From: Ancylobacter oerskovii
GTDB lineage: Bacteria; Pseudomonadota; Alphaproteobacteria; Rhizobiales; Xanthobacteraceae
Assembly: GCF_018390555.1 (NCBI RefSeq)
Contig: NZ_JAHBGB010000027.1
Location: 62,001 to 126,000, forward strand
Length of the DNA stretch: 64,000 bases
Direction: 5' to 3'
Within the stretch, counting starts at the first letter, position 1. Every line of letters begins with the position of its first letter. Positions 1 through 8,823 of this stretch are shown piece by piece. The notes beneath the pieces were generated by a model that saw nothing but the letters and a program-made list of their open reading frames with translations, did not search any database and was not told the origin of the DNA. A program made the position numbers and the translations under genes.

Positions 1-352
1 CGTCAACAAGCTGAACGAAGTTCAGAAATATGTGAGCGTAACCAAGCACGCCTATTCGCCCTGGGCGATGATCATGAGCAAGAAGCTCTGGGACAAGCTC
101 TCCCCCGAGGAGCAGAAGATCTTCGTCGATTCCTGCAACGAGGCGAAGACCTACCAGCGCCAGGTGAGCCGCGCCGAGGACGCCAAGATCATCTCGGAGC
201 TGAAGGCGAAGGGCATGGCGATCAACGAGCTGTCTCCCGAGGAGACCGCCAAGATCAAGGCGAAGCTTCAGCCGGTGATCGACAAATACGCCCCGAGCGT
301 CGGCGAGGAGCTGGTGCGTCAGGCCCAGACCTCGATCGCCGGCACGCACTGA
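1..352 (+). CDS. TRAP transporter substrate-binding protein, DctP family (3' part only)
   Basis: The reading frame is open from the window edge (first full codon at base 2) to TGA at 350-352, so only about the last 116 residues are present. The visible part has the helical C-terminus of TRAP solute-binding proteins: 'SPWAMIMSKKLWDKLSPEEQKIF' type text with Trp and Ser-Pro-Glu-Glu turns, then a charged helix. It is followed on the same strand by the small and large TRAP permease genes, which supports the call. The periplasmic protein would capture an organic acid for the DctQM permease. The substrate cannot be read from this fragment. The signal peptide and ligand Arg lie upstream of the window. 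Confidence 0.85.
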   Translation, partial: VNKLNEVQKYVSVTKHAYSPWAMIMSKKLWDKLSPEEQKIFVDSCNEAKTYQRQVSRAEDAKIISELKAKGMAINELSPEETAKIKAKLQPVIDKYAPSVGEELVRQAQTSIAGTH

Positions 353-474
353 GCCTCGAGGCTTCGTCGTCCCCCCGGAACGGCCGCGAGGCCGCCTCCG
401 GGAGGACCGGCCGCATTCTGGAAAGCAACCTCGTCCCGAGGTCTCGCCGCAGGCGGGCCTCGAAGGAGGTTGAA

Positions 475-549
475 GCAGAGCGCCGCCCTCGGAGGCGCAT
501 CCTTCGAGGCCGGGCCGAAGCCGGGCACCTCAGGATGAGGGCGCTCTGC
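475..549. repeat. Extragenic palindrome between TRAP genes
   Basis: Nested inverted repeats fill the gap between the TRAP binding-protein gene and the small permease. The outer arms are GCAGAGCGC (475-483) and GCGCTCTGC (541-549). The inner arms are CATCCTTCGAGG (498-509) and CCTCAGGATG (528-537), with a two-base bulge. The whole 75 bases could fold into one long hairpin. Similar 'CATCCT...GAGG' palindromes are, from memory, dispersed through genomes of some Hyphomicrobiales. No second copy was noticed in this window. It may stabilise the 3' end of the binding-protein mRNA. Confidence 0.6.
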
Positions 550-578
550 CATCGCGCAGATTCTCGGGAGGAAGGGCC

Positions 579-1175
579 GTGTCGCGACTGGTCGATGCCT
601 ATTTCGCGCTGCTGAAGGCGCTCATCGCGCTGCTTTTGGCGGCAATGGTGGTGCTGGTGTTCGGCAATGTCGTGCTGCGCTACGGCTTCAATTCCGGCAT
701 CACGCTGTCGGAGGAGGTCTCGCGCTGGATGTTCGTCTGGCTCACCTTCCTCGGCGCCATCGTCGCGCTGCGCGAGCACGGCCATCTCGGCGTCGATTCG
801 CTGGTGCGCCGCCTGCCGCTGTGGGGCAAGAAGCTCTGCTTCGTGGTGAGCTACGCGCTGATGCTCTACGCCATCATCCTGCTGCTGGTCGGCAGCTGGC
901 AGCAGAGCCTCATCAACTGGGACGTCGTCGCCCCCGCCTCCGGCCTCTCGGTCGCGCTGTTCTACGGCGTCGGGCTGGTGTTCGCGATCTCGACCATCCC
1001 GATCCTGCTCGGCGGCCTCTACCGCGTCCTCAGCGGCCGGGCGAGCGAGGCCGAGCTGGTCGCCATCCGCGAGTCGGAGGAGGAGGACGTCGACGAGATC
1101 CAGCGCCGCCACCTCGCCGAGCGCGAAGGCTTCGACGGCGTGGCCCTCGGCCGCCGCGCGGGAGGCGTCTCATGA
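579..1175 (+). CDS. TRAP transporter small permease, DctQ family
   Basis: This 198-residue membrane protein is the small subunit of a TRAP (tripartite ATP-independent periplasmic) transporter. Four hydrophobic segments are visible, at roughly residues 10-35, 48-68, 88-110 and 128-150. The conserved 'SEEVSRWMFVWLTFLGA' stretch sits in the second segment, as usual for DctQ. The C-terminal 40 residues are polar and acidic (a run of Glu/Asp) and longer than in many homologues. The start is GTG at 579 with GGGAGGAAGG just upstream. The stop overlaps the start of the large permease (ATGA), so the two subunits are translationally coupled. Confidence 0.9.
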   Translation: MSRLVDAYFALLKALIALLLAAMVVLVFGNVVLRYGFNSGITLSEEVSRWMFVWLTFLGAIVALREHGHLGVDSLVRRLPLWGKKLCFVVSYALMLYAIILLLVGSWQQSLINWDVVAPASGLSVALFYGVGLVFAISTIPILLGGLYRVLSGRASEAELVAIRESEEEDVDEIQRRHLAEREGFDGVALGRRAGGVS

Positions 1176-2452
1176 CCATCCTCGTCTTCGCCAGCTCCCT
1201 GCTCGGCACCATGGCGATCGGCATGCCGATCGCCTTCGCGCTGCTGCTCGCCGGCGTGGCGCTGATGCATTATCTCGACATCTTCGATCCGCAGATCATT
1301 GCCCAGAACATCATCAACGGCGCCGACTCCTTCCCGCTGATGGCGGTGCCGTTCTTCATGCTCGCCGGCGAATTGATGAACACCGGTGGCCTGTCGAAGC
1401 GCATCGTCAATGTCGCGCTCGCCGCGGTCGGCCATGTGAAGGGCGGGCTCGGCTATGTCGCCATCCTCGCCGCCTGCGTGATCTCGGCGCTGTCCGGCTC
1501 GGCTGTGGCGGATGCCGCCGCGCTCTCCGCCCTGCTGGTGCCGATGATGGTGAAAGCCGGGCACAGCAAGCCGCGCTCGGCCGGCCTCATCGCCGCGTCC
1601 AGCGTCATCGGGCCGATCATCCCGCCGAGCATCGGCTTCGTGATCTTCGGCGTGATCGGCGGCGTCTCCATCACCAAGCTGTTCCTCGCCGGCCTGGTGC
1701 CCGGCCTGATCATCGGCGTCGCCCTGGCCCTGGCGTGGTGGTGGGAGGTGCGCAAGGAAGACCTCGTCCCGCCTCCCCGGCAGAGCCCGCGCGAGCTCGG
1801 CCGCGCACTGATCGACGGAGCCTGGGCGCTGATGCTGCCGGTGATCATCATCGTCGGCCTCAAGCTCGGCGTATTCACGCCGACCGAATCCGCCGTGGTC
1901 GCCGCGGTCTATTCGCTGTTCGTCGCCACCTGCGTGTATCGCGAGCTGAAGATCGGCGAGCTCTACGGCGTGTTCGTCACCGCCGCCAAGACCACAGCGG
2001 TGGTGATGTTCCTGGTGGCGGCGGCGCTGGTGTCGTCCTGGCTGATCACCGTCTCCGACATAGCGAGCGATCTCGTCGCCCTGCTGCAGCCCCTGATGGA
2101 CAACCAGACGCTGCTGCTGCTCGCCATCATGGCGGTGGTGATCATCGTCGGCACCGCGATGGACATGACCCCGACGATCCTGGTGCTGACCCCTGTGCTG
2201 ATGCCGATCATCAAGAGCGCGGGCATCGACCCGGTCTATTTCGGCGTGCTGTTCATCGTGAACAATTCGATCGGACTGATCACCCCACCGGTCGGCACGG
2301 TGCTCAATGTGGTCTCCGGCGTCGCCCGCATCGGCATGGAGGATCTGATCAAGGCGGTATGGCCCTTCATGCTGGTGCAATTCGTCGCGCTGCTGCTGAT
2401 GGTGCTGTTCCCGGAGCTCGTCATGTGGCCGGCACGCCTTATCGGCCATTGA
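1172..2452 (+). CDS. TRAP transporter large permease, DctM family
   Basis: This 426-residue, very hydrophobic protein is the transport channel of the TRAP system; about 12 membrane segments are expected. Typical DctM text is visible: 'PFFMLAGELMNTGGLSKR', 'SGSAVADAAALSALLVPMM', 'IIPPSIGFVIFG' and, near the end, 'NNSIGLITPPVGTVLNVV'. The length matches the family (about 425-430). The ATG at 1172 overlaps the stop of the small permease. The sodium-coupled import substrate is unknown. The next gene is a NanR/FadR-like regulator and the operon beyond carries apiose genes, so a sugar acid is a reasonable guess. Confidence 0.93.
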   Translation: MTILVFASSLLGTMAIGMPIAFALLLAGVALMHYLDIFDPQIIAQNIINGADSFPLMAVPFFMLAGELMNTGGLSKRIVNVALAAVGHVKGGLGYVAILAACVISALSGSAVADAAALSALLVPMMVKAGHSKPRSAGLIAASSVIGPIIPPSIGFVIFGVIGGVSITKLFLAGLVPGLIIGVALALAWWWEVRKEDLVPPPRQSPRELGRALIDGAWALMLPVIIIVGLKLGVFTPTESAVVAAVYSLFVATCVYRELKIGELYGVFVTAAKTTAVVMFLVAAALVSSWLITVSDIASDLVALLQPLMDNQTLLLLAIMAVVIIVGTAMDMTPTILVLTPVLMPIIKSAGIDPVYFGVLFIVNNSIGLITPPVGTVLNVVSGVARIGMEDLIKAVWPFMLVQFVALLLMVLFPELVMWPARLIGH

Positions 2453-2473
2453 CTAGCGAGGCATGAACAGGCC

Positions 2474-2494
2474 GTGGTATACTCAACGTACCAC
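2474..2494. promoter_or_regulatory. Candidate operator for the adjacent GntR regulator
   Basis: A perfect inverted repeat, GTGGTA-N9-TACCAC, lies 61 bases upstream of the regulator start and just after the TRAP operon. It contains TGGT/ACCA ends like FadR-family sites and one GGTATA, the NanR recognition unit. Autoregulation is inferred from position and symmetry. Confidence 0.5.
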
Positions 2495-2555
2495 CGCTTC
2501 GATACCGGCTCGCCGCGCCGTTTTCCAGCGGCAGCGACGCAGCAGGAGCGCGAGG

Positions 2556-3266
2556 ATGGCGAACGTCTCCGAGACCATCGTTCGAAGGAAACTCTCGCAT
2601 GAGGTGTTCGATCGCCTGAAGGCGATGATCACCGGCGGCGAACTGGCGCCCGGCGACGCCATGCCCTCCGAGCGCGACCTGATGGACCGCTTCGGCGTGG
2701 GCCGCCCGGCAATTCGCGAGGCGATGCAGGCACTTGCCAATATCGGGCTGATCACCATCACCCATGGCGAACGCGCCCGCGTGCAGCGCCTCACCGCCAA
2801 ATCGATCTTCCAGCAGGTCGACCTCACCGCCAACATCCTTTTGTCCGCCTCGCCCGACAGCCTCGAGCACCTGAAGCAGGCCCGCCGCTTTTTCGAGCGG
2901 GGCATGGTGCGGGAAGCGGCGCTGCGCGCGAGCCCGGAGGACGTGGCGCGGCTCCAGGAAACGCTGGACCAGCAGGCGCGCAGCGTCGGCGATCCCGATG
3001 CCTTCATCTCCAACGACATGCGCTTCCACACCCAGATCGCCGCCATCTCCGGCAATCCCATCTTCGAGGCGGTGAGCGAGGCCATGCTGGGCTGGCTACG
3101 GCAGTATCACACCGAGATGCTGCTCTGGACCGGCCGCGAAGCGCTCACCCTGACCGAGCATGCGCTGATCCTGCGCTGCATCGGCGAACACCAGCCCGAA
3201 GAGGCGGAAGCGGCGATGGTGAAGCACCTCGACCGCTCCAGCGTTCTCTACGCTCATTCCGGCTGA
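2556..3266 (+). CDS. GntR-family transcriptional regulator, FadR/NanR type
   Basis: This 236-residue regulator has an N-terminal winged helix-turn-helix (about residues 12-75, with 'PSERDLMDRFGVGRPAIREAM') and a C-terminal all-helical FCD ligand domain. Such domains usually bind carboxylates through metal-coordinating residues; 'MRFHTQIAAISGN' carries one of the expected His. The ATG at 2556 is preferred over earlier in-frame codons because AGGAG lies about 9 bases before it and because the winged helix begins about 12 residues in. It sits between the TRAP transporter and the convergent apiose operon, so it may control either. Its 3' end overlaps the end of apnL by 13 bases on the opposite strand. 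Confidence 0.88.
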   Translation: MANVSETIVRRKLSHEVFDRLKAMITGGELAPGDAMPSERDLMDRFGVGRPAIREAMQALANIGLITITHGERARVQRLTAKSIFQQVDLTANILLSASPDSLEHLKQARRFFERGMVREAALRASPEDVARLQETLDQQARSVGDPDAFISNDMRFHTQIAAISGNPIFEAVSEAMLGWLRQYHTEMLLWTGREALTLTEHALILRCIGEHQPEEAEAAMVKHLDRSSVLYAHSG

Positions 3267-5164
3267 TCGATCCGCGCCACCGCATAGGGCAATAGCCGCA
3301 GCAGCCGTCCGGTCATCGCCGCCGGCAGGGTAGCGCGGCGCTCAGGCAGGAGGCTGGTCTCGTCCAATAGCGTGCACCAGCCGCCGAACGGCAGTTCCAC
3401 CGCCTGCGGCTCCGGCGTGAGATTGGCGAGCAGCAGCGTCGAGCCGCCTTCGGGGCCGACGGCGGCGAGGGCCAGCACCCTCTCCTCGGCGCTGGAGCGG
3501 CAGGATCGGCGCTGCCATCCGGCGATCGAGGACAACATGCGTGCGGCATGGAAGACCGGCCGCGGCGTGCCGTCCCCGTCGATGAGACCGAAATCCCCGG
3601 TCAGCGCGCCACCGACGAAGGCTGCGACACCAGCCTCGCCGAGGCGTGCCGCATAGCCGATCATCCAGGCGGCCGCGAACAGGCCGTGCTGGCGCGGATC
3701 GCGCTCCGCCATGGTGACGCGCCCGCCTGCCGGGTTCGGGGTGGTGCGCGCGCCATAGGGATTGTGGCGCATGCCGATGGTCGAGGGACCGATCCGGTAG
3801 GGCCGGTCCCTGCCGATGATCGCCCGCGCCGAGCGCAGGATGAAGGGGAGCGCCTCGAGCGATTGCATCACGCTGCGATCATCCGCGTCGTGCACGATCG
3901 GGCAGGTGCAATGGGTGACGAAGTCGAGCCGCGCGACCGGCGGGTGCTTGCGGTTCAGCTCGGTGAAATAGCTGAACATGCCTCCGCCCACTATCAGCCC
4001 GGGAAAGGCTGCGCGGGCCGCGTCATAGACCTCCTCGAGCGGCGGGCAGGCCGGCCAGATGCTGCCCGGCGGCGTCGAGCGGCGATCGACCGCCGGACTG
4101 ACCGCGACGGCATCCAGCCGTAGCCCGGCCTCGGCGACGAGGCGGGCGATCCGGCGCAACTCCTCGGCCGGCGGCTCGACGCATGGCAGCACGCATTCGA
4201 GGACGGTTTCGGCGTCGATGAGGCGCGCAATCCGCTCGAAATCGCGGAGTGCCTCGACGCCGTGGCCGGCGGTCGGATCGAAATGGCAGAGCAGCGTCTG
4301 CGGCGCGAGCTCCTGCAGGCGCCCGGCATGCGCGAGCGTGGCCTGCGCCTGCTCCGGGGCCAGCACCAGGCCGAAATCGGCGAAGCGTCCCGCCGCGCCG
4401 TCGCAGGTCACGCGGACCGGCTCCGGCACCTTCGACGCCCCGTCCCGCACTTTCGGCTCGCGCGCCTCGATGCGCAGCGCCACCGATTGGCGCAGCGGCA
4501 CGCCGGCCGGCAGCGTATAGGGCCAGGGCAAGGCCAGCGGCCGCACATAGGTCTTGTAGGACGCGTCGGACCAGTTGCGCTGGTCCTCCATCTCGAAGGC
4601 GTCGCCCTCCATGCGGCAGGTGGCGCGGATGCCGGGCCCGACCTCATGAGTGATCGCCCGCATGTCCTTGAACGGCTGCGCCGGCTCGATGAGGTCGGGC
4701 AACACCGCGTGCTCGACCGATCCGTCGACATGCTCGACCTCGACCGGCCGGCCGGCGAGCCCGAGGATCGGGTGCAGCACGGTGAAGCCGCAGCGATTGG
4801 TGACGAAATCGCCGGTCGGCGTTGCCTCGGCGCCGAAGCTCACCGAGCCGTCGGCTCGGCCGAGGATGGTAGCTTCATAGGTCAGCTCGGAGCCGTCCTC
4901 CGCCGTGCAGCGCGCACGGTAGCGCACCTCGAAGGCTTCGCGCCCCTCCTCGATCACGAGATCGTCTATGGCCGGGATATAGGTGCCCCAGGAGGTGTCC
5001 CGCACCAGGAAGGACACGGCGCGCAGCACCTCGCGCCCGCGAAAGGCGATGGCGCGGAGATTGCCGTCCACCAGTTCGGCCGTGAGGTCCCCGGCCCGCA
5101 GTCGCCGGATCTCGGGAAGAGGTTCTTCGGTGCCGTAATAGGCGCGCAGCAATGCGGCGGTCAT
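3254..5164 (-). CDS. apnL: D-apionate lactonase
   Basis: This 636-residue soluble protein matches my recollection of ApnL, which hydrolyses D-apionolactone to D-apionate in apiose catabolism. Recognisable family text includes 'YYGTEEPLPEIRRLRAG' at the N-terminus, 'FLVRDTSWGTYIPAI', 'FTVLHPI' and the late 'STIGMRHNPYGA'. The ATG at 5164 directly follows the stop of the dehydrogenase gene (5-base gap), so the two are co-transcribed. The enzyme that makes its substrate (ApsD) is that neighbour, which strengthens the call. No signal peptide is seen. An in-frame extension upstream of 5164 would run through the dehydrogenase gene and is rejected. Later pathway enzymes (ApnO, OiaK, OiaC) are not in the window. 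Confidence 0.8.
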   Translation of the reverse strand: MTAALLRAYYGTEEPLPEIRRLRAGDLTAELVDGNLRAIAFRGREVLRAVSFLVRDTSWGTYIPAIDDLVIEEGREAFEVRYRARCTAEDGSELTYEATILGRADGSVSFGAEATPTGDFVTNRCGFTVLHPILGLAGRPVEVEHVDGSVEHAVLPDLIEPAQPFKDMRAITHEVGPGIRATCRMEGDAFEMEDQRNWSDASYKTYVRPLALPWPYTLPAGVPLRQSVALRIEAREPKVRDGASKVPEPVRVTCDGAAGRFADFGLVLAPEQAQATLAHAGRLQELAPQTLLCHFDPTAGHGVEALRDFERIARLIDAETVLECVLPCVEPPAEELRRIARLVAEAGLRLDAVAVSPAVDRRSTPPGSIWPACPPLEEVYDAARAAFPGLIVGGGMFSYFTELNRKHPPVARLDFVTHCTCPIVHDADDRSVMQSLEALPFILRSARAIIGRDRPYRIGPSTIGMRHNPYGARTTPNPAGGRVTMAERDPRQHGLFAAAWMIGYAARLGEAGVAAFVGGALTGDFGLIDGDGTPRPVFHAARMLSSIAGWQRRSCRSSAEERVLALAAVGPEGGSTLLLANLTPEPQAVELPFGGWCTLLDETSLLPERRATLPAAMTGRLLRLLPYAVARIDQPE

Positions 5165-5169
5165 GCGTG

Positions 5170-6195
5170 TCAGATCCCGGCCAGTGCGATGGTGTCGCCG
5201 GTCGCGGCGCTCAGATAGGCCGCCTCGACCAGCGCGAGCGTCTTGAGGTTGTCCCGGCCCGAGGTCGCCGGCTCGCGCGCTTCGGCGAGGCAATCGACGA
5301 AGTGCCGCTGGATGGCGACGACGCTTTCCTGGATCAGGTGCCAGGGTCGCTCCATCCATGAGTGCAGCGGCGGCGCGACCTCGAGCGTCTCGCTCCCGGC
5401 GGCGTCGGTGACGACCATGCGGAAATCGCGGCCGAGGCGGATCGTGCCGCGGCTGCCGTCGATCTCGACGAGGGTCTGCGGGAAAGGCTCCTCGGCGAGG
5501 CGGGTCGCATAGGAGCAGTCGACGATGGAGGCGACGCCGCTCTCGTGGTCGAGCAGCATGGTCGCCACGTCCTCGCCGCGGATCGCCGGATTGACGCGCC
5601 TCGTGCGGGCCGTCATCCGCTCGGCGTCGCCGAACAGGAAGCGGGCGATGTCCAGGCTGTGAATGCCGAGATCCTCGATGATGAAACGCTCGCCGGTGGC
5701 GAGATAGGGCTGGCCGGAAAACACGTCATAGGCCGATCGGAACGAGACCCGCCCCCAGAACACCTCGCCGATCCGCCCGCTATCGATCGCCGCGCGCACC
5801 GCCCGGATGGGCGCTTGCCAGCGGAAGTTCTCGTGCACCATCAGCGGCACGCCTGCGGCTTCGCAGGCGGCGACCATGGCCCGCCCCTCCTCCATGGAGG
5901 CCGCGAAGGGCTTCTGGCAGATGACCGGCACGCGATGGCGCGCGGCAAGCTCGACGAGGGCGCGATGGCTCGGCAGCGTGGTCGCGATGTCGACGAAGTC
6001 GAGCGCCTCTCCCGCGAACAAGGCCTCGGCATCGGCATAGCGCCGCTCGATGCCGAAATCCCGCCCCACCGCGGCGAGCCTCCCGGGATCGCGGTCGCAC
6101 AAAGCGACGATGCGCGCGCCGCGCATCTCCTGCCACGCATGCAGCTGGTTGACGGCGAAGAAGCCGCAGCCGATCAGGGCCCCGTTCAAGCTCAC
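5170..6195 (-). CDS. apsD: Gfo/Idh/MocA oxidoreductase, probable D-apiose dehydrogenase
   Basis: This 341-residue protein has an N-terminal Rossmann fold (GCG at residues 9-11), the conserved lysine in CQKPF (Lys95, matching the EKP motif) and a DLGIH motif with Asp175 and His179 as likely catalytic residues. ApsD of this family oxidises D-apiose with NAD to apionolactone. The sequence opening 'MSLNGALIGCGFFAVNQ' agrees with apiose dehydrogenases as I remember them, and the next gene encodes the matching lactonase. The start is GTG at 6195 with GGAGGG upstream. The gap to the transporter permease is four bases, so uptake and oxidation are one operon. A related sugar is possible. Confidence 0.78.
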   Translation of the reverse strand: MSLNGALIGCGFFAVNQLHAWQEMRGARIVALCDRDPGRLAAVGRDFGIERRYADAEALFAGEALDFVDIATTLPSHRALVELAARHRVPVICQKPFAASMEEGRAMVAACEAAGVPLMVHENFRWQAPIRAVRAAIDSGRIGEVFWGRVSFRSAYDVFSGQPYLATGERFIIEDLGIHSLDIARFLFGDAERMTARTRRVNPAIRGEDVATMLLDHESGVASIVDCSYATRLAEEPFPQTLVEIDGSRGTIRLGRDFRMVVTDAAGSETLEVAPPLHSWMERPWHLIQESVVAIQRHFVDCLAEAREPATSGRDNLKTLALVEAAYLSAATGDTIALAGI

Positions 6196-6199
6196 CGCT

Positions 6200-7264
6200 T
6201 CAGCCCTCCCCGGCCATCTGGCGCAGCACGACGCGCTGCTGGAGCTTGCGCTGCGCCTGGTCGACGACGACCGCGGCGATGATGACGATACCCTTGATGA
6301 CGGTCTGCCAGAAGGAGCTCACCCCCATCATCACCAGGCCGTCGGAGAGGATGCCGATGACGAAGGCGCCGATGATGGTGCCGCCGATCGTGCCGCGCCC
6401 TCCCGACATCGAGGTGCCGCCGAGCACGGCGGCGGCGATGGCGTTCAGCTCGAAGGTCTCGCCGGTGGCCGGGTGCGAGGCCATCAGCTGGGAGGAGATG
6501 ATGAGCCCGACGAGGGCGGCGCAGAAGCCGGAGAACATGTAGACGAACATCTTCACCCGGTTGACCCGGATGCCGGACAGCCCGGCCGCCCGTTCATTGC
6601 CGCCGACCGCGAAGATGTGCCGGCCGAGCGGCGTCCTGCCGGCGATGTAGGCGGCGGCGAGCGCGACCGCGATCAGGATCCAGATGGTGAGCGGCAGGCC
6701 GAGGATGCTGCCGGCGCCGAGCGTGGCGAAGCCCGTTGTGCCGTATTCCGGGCGGCCGACCAGATTGGCGAAGGTCGCCCCGTCGGAAGAGAGCAAGGCG
6801 AGGCCGCGCATCACATAGAGCGAGCCGAGCGTGGCGATGAACGGCGCCACATTCAGTCTTGTGATCAGCAGCCCGTTGATGATGCCGATGCCGACGCCGA
6901 CCGCGAGCGTGATGAGGATGATCTCCGGCACGTTGAAGAACACGGTGTAGCCGAAGCCGAGATCGATGCCGTTGAGGATGAGCCCGCCGGCCACCATGCC
7001 GCACAACCCGACGATGGAGCCGACCGAGAGGTCGATGCCGCCGGTGATGATGACGAAGGTCATGCCGATGGCGAGCAGCGCATTGAGCGCGACGTGCTTC
7101 GACATCAGGATGAGGTTGGCGGTGGAGAGGAAGTTCGGTGCCGCCAGCGAGAAGAACACCAGCACCGCGAACAGCGCGATGAAGGTGCGCAGCTTCATGA
7201 GATGGAGGGCGAGCGCCGCGCCGCTCATCCCCTTGCCATTGAGCCTTCCGGCAGCCTCTGTCAT
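6200..7264 (-). CDS. Sugar ABC transporter permease, CUT2 (RbsC-like), probably for apiose
   Basis: This 354-residue inner-membrane permease has about eight to ten hydrophobic segments. CUT2 landmarks are present: 'ITGGIDLSVGSIVGL' near residue 80 and 'ERAAGLSGIRVNRVKMFVY' in the cytoplasmic coupling loop, followed by 'GGTSMSGGRGTIGGT'. It forms the channel for the sugar delivered by the periplasmic protein encoded upstream in the same operon. The ATG at 7264 overlaps the ATPase stop (ATGA). The polar first 25 residues ('MTEAAGRLNGKGM') are not membrane. Substrate assignment rests on co-transcription with the apsD and apnL homologues. Confidence 0.92.
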   Translation of the reverse strand: MTEAAGRLNGKGMSGAALALHLMKLRTFIALFAVLVFFSLAAPNFLSTANLILMSKHVALNALLAIGMTFVIITGGIDLSVGSIVGLCGMVAGGLILNGIDLGFGYTVFFNVPEIILITLAVGVGIGIINGLLITRLNVAPFIATLGSLYVMRGLALLSSDGATFANLVGRPEYGTTGFATLGAGSILGLPLTIWILIAVALAAAYIAGRTPLGRHIFAVGGNERAAGLSGIRVNRVKMFVYMFSGFCAALVGLIISSQLMASHPATGETFELNAIAAAVLGGTSMSGGRGTIGGTIIGAFVIGILSDGLVMMGVSSFWQTVIKGIVIIAAVVVDQAQRKLQQRVVLRQMAGEG

Positions 7265-8823
7265 TGCGTGCTCTCCAGGGACGATTGCGGGCGGTCTATG
7301 CCGTGGCCGGCCGCGGAAGCGGCGACCACCTTGTCCTCGGTGGCGTCGGCGCGGGCGAACAGGCCGGTGAGGCGGCCATTGCTCATCACCGCGATGCGAT
7401 CGGACAACGCCATCACCTCGTCGAGGTCCGAGGTGACGAAGATGATGCCGAGCCCCTCGGCGGCGAGCCGGCGCATGGTGCGGAACACGTCGGCCTTGGC
7501 ACCGACATCGATGCCGCGGCTGGGCTCGTCCATCAGCAGCACCTTCGGCCCGGTCATCAGCGCCTTGGCGATCACCACCTTCTGCTGGTTGCCGCCCGAC
7601 ATGGAGGAAACCTCGCGGTCGGGGTCCGGCGCCTTCATGGCGAGGTCGCGGATGAAATGCCGGACCGCTTCGCGCTCGCGCCGCGCATCGATGTGGATAT
7701 GGCGGGTGAAGGACTTCAGGCTCGCCAGCGTCATGTTGGCGGCGATGGAGAGCACCTGCACCAGCCCCTCGCGCTGTCGATCCTCGGGGATGAGCGCGAG
7801 CCCGCGTTCGATGCGGCCGGTGACGTCGCGCTCGGCGACGCGGACGCCCTCGATGAAGATCTCGCCGCGCGCATGCGTGTGACGACCCATCAGGCAGTCG
7901 AGCAGTTCGGAGCGCCCGGCGCCCATGAGCCCGTAGATGCCGAGGATTTCGCCGGCCCGCACGTCGAGCGAGACGTGATCGACCAGATAGCCGCCGCTCC
8001 TGCGCGGCAGGCTGATCGCCTCGGCACGGAACACCTCGCGCTCCTCGACGGCGGATTCGGCACGGGCGAAGTCCTTGGCGTCGGAACCGATCATCTGCCG
8101 CACGATCCAGCGCACGTCGATCGTGCCCATCTTCTCGTGGCCGGTGATGCGGCCGTCGCGCAGCACGGTGATGTAGTCGCCGATCCGCACCAGCTCCTCC
8201 AGCCGGTGCGAGATGTAGATGATGGCGACGCCCTGCGCCTTCAGCTCGGCGATGACGCGGAACAGGATCTCCACCTCGACGGCGGAGAGCGCCGAGGTCG
8301 GCTCGTCCATGATGAGGATGCGGGCGTCCTGCGCCAGCGCCTTGGCGATCTCGACGATCTGCTGCTGGCCGATGGCAAGGTCCGCCACCAGCGTCTTCGG
8401 ATCGATGTCGTGCTCCAGCCGGCGCAGCAGGATCGCGGTCTGCCGCTCCTGCTCGGCATGGTCGATGCCACGCAGCCCGCGGGTGATCTCGCGCGAGGCG
8501 AACACATTCTCCGCCACCGAAAGATTGGGGAACAGGTTCAGCTCCTGGAACACCATGCCGATGCCGTTGCGCACCGCATCGTCGGTGCCGGCGAACTGCA
8601 CCGGCTCGCCCTCGATCACGATGCGCCCCTCGGTCGGGCGCTCCACGCCGGCGATGATCTTCATCAGCGTCGACTTGCCGGCGCCGTTCTCGCCGACCAG
8701 CACATTCACCGCGCCGCGGTGCACGAGGAAGTCGACGCCCTTCAGCGCCATGGTGCCGGGATAGACCTTGGTGACGCCCTCGATGGCGAGCACGACGGAA
8801 CTCGGCTCGGTACCCGCGCTCAT
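7261..8823 (-). CDS. Sugar ABC transporter ATP-binding protein, CUT2 (RbsA-like)
   Basis: This 520-residue protein carries two nucleotide-binding domains in tandem. Domain 1 has Walker A GENGAGKST, a signature region IGQQQ and Walker B ILIMDEPTS. Domain 2 has a degenerate Walker A (GLMGAGRSE), the full signature MSGGNQQK and Walker B VLLMDEPSRG. An intact first site and weakened second P-loop are normal for RbsA/XylG/MglA ATPases. It powers the adjacent permease. The ATG at 8823 overlaps the stop of the DUF2291 gene (ATGA); longer in-frame readings would run into that gene. Confidence 0.94.
   Translation of the reverse strand: MSAGTEPSSVVLAIEGVTKVYPGTMALKGVDFLVHRGAVNVLVGENGAGKSTLMKIIAGVERPTEGRIVIEGEPVQFAGTDDAVRNGIGMVFQELNLFPNLSVAENVFASREITRGLRGIDHAEQERQTAILLRRLEHDIDPKTLVADLAIGQQQIVEIAKALAQDARILIMDEPTSALSAVEVEILFRVIAELKAQGVAIIYISHRLEELVRIGDYITVLRDGRITGHEKMGTIDVRWIVRQMIGSDAKDFARAESAVEEREVFRAEAISLPRRSGGYLVDHVSLDVRAGEILGIYGLMGAGRSELLDCLMGRHTHARGEIFIEGVRVAERDVTGRIERGLALIPEDRQREGLVQVLSIAANMTLASLKSFTRHIHIDARREREAVRHFIRDLAMKAPDPDREVSSMSGGNQQKVVIAKALMTGPKVLLMDEPSRGIDVGAKADVFRTMRRLAAEGLGIIFVTSDLDEVMALSDRIAVMSNGRLTGLFARADATEDKVVAASAAGHGIDRPQSSLESTQ

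Noticed and set aside
255..1112. Long open frames opposite the TRAP genes on the minus strand
   Set aside because: They give Asp/His/Arg/Gln-rich low-complexity translations typical of the antisense of GC-rich genes and match no family. The plus-strand TRAP genes explain the region.
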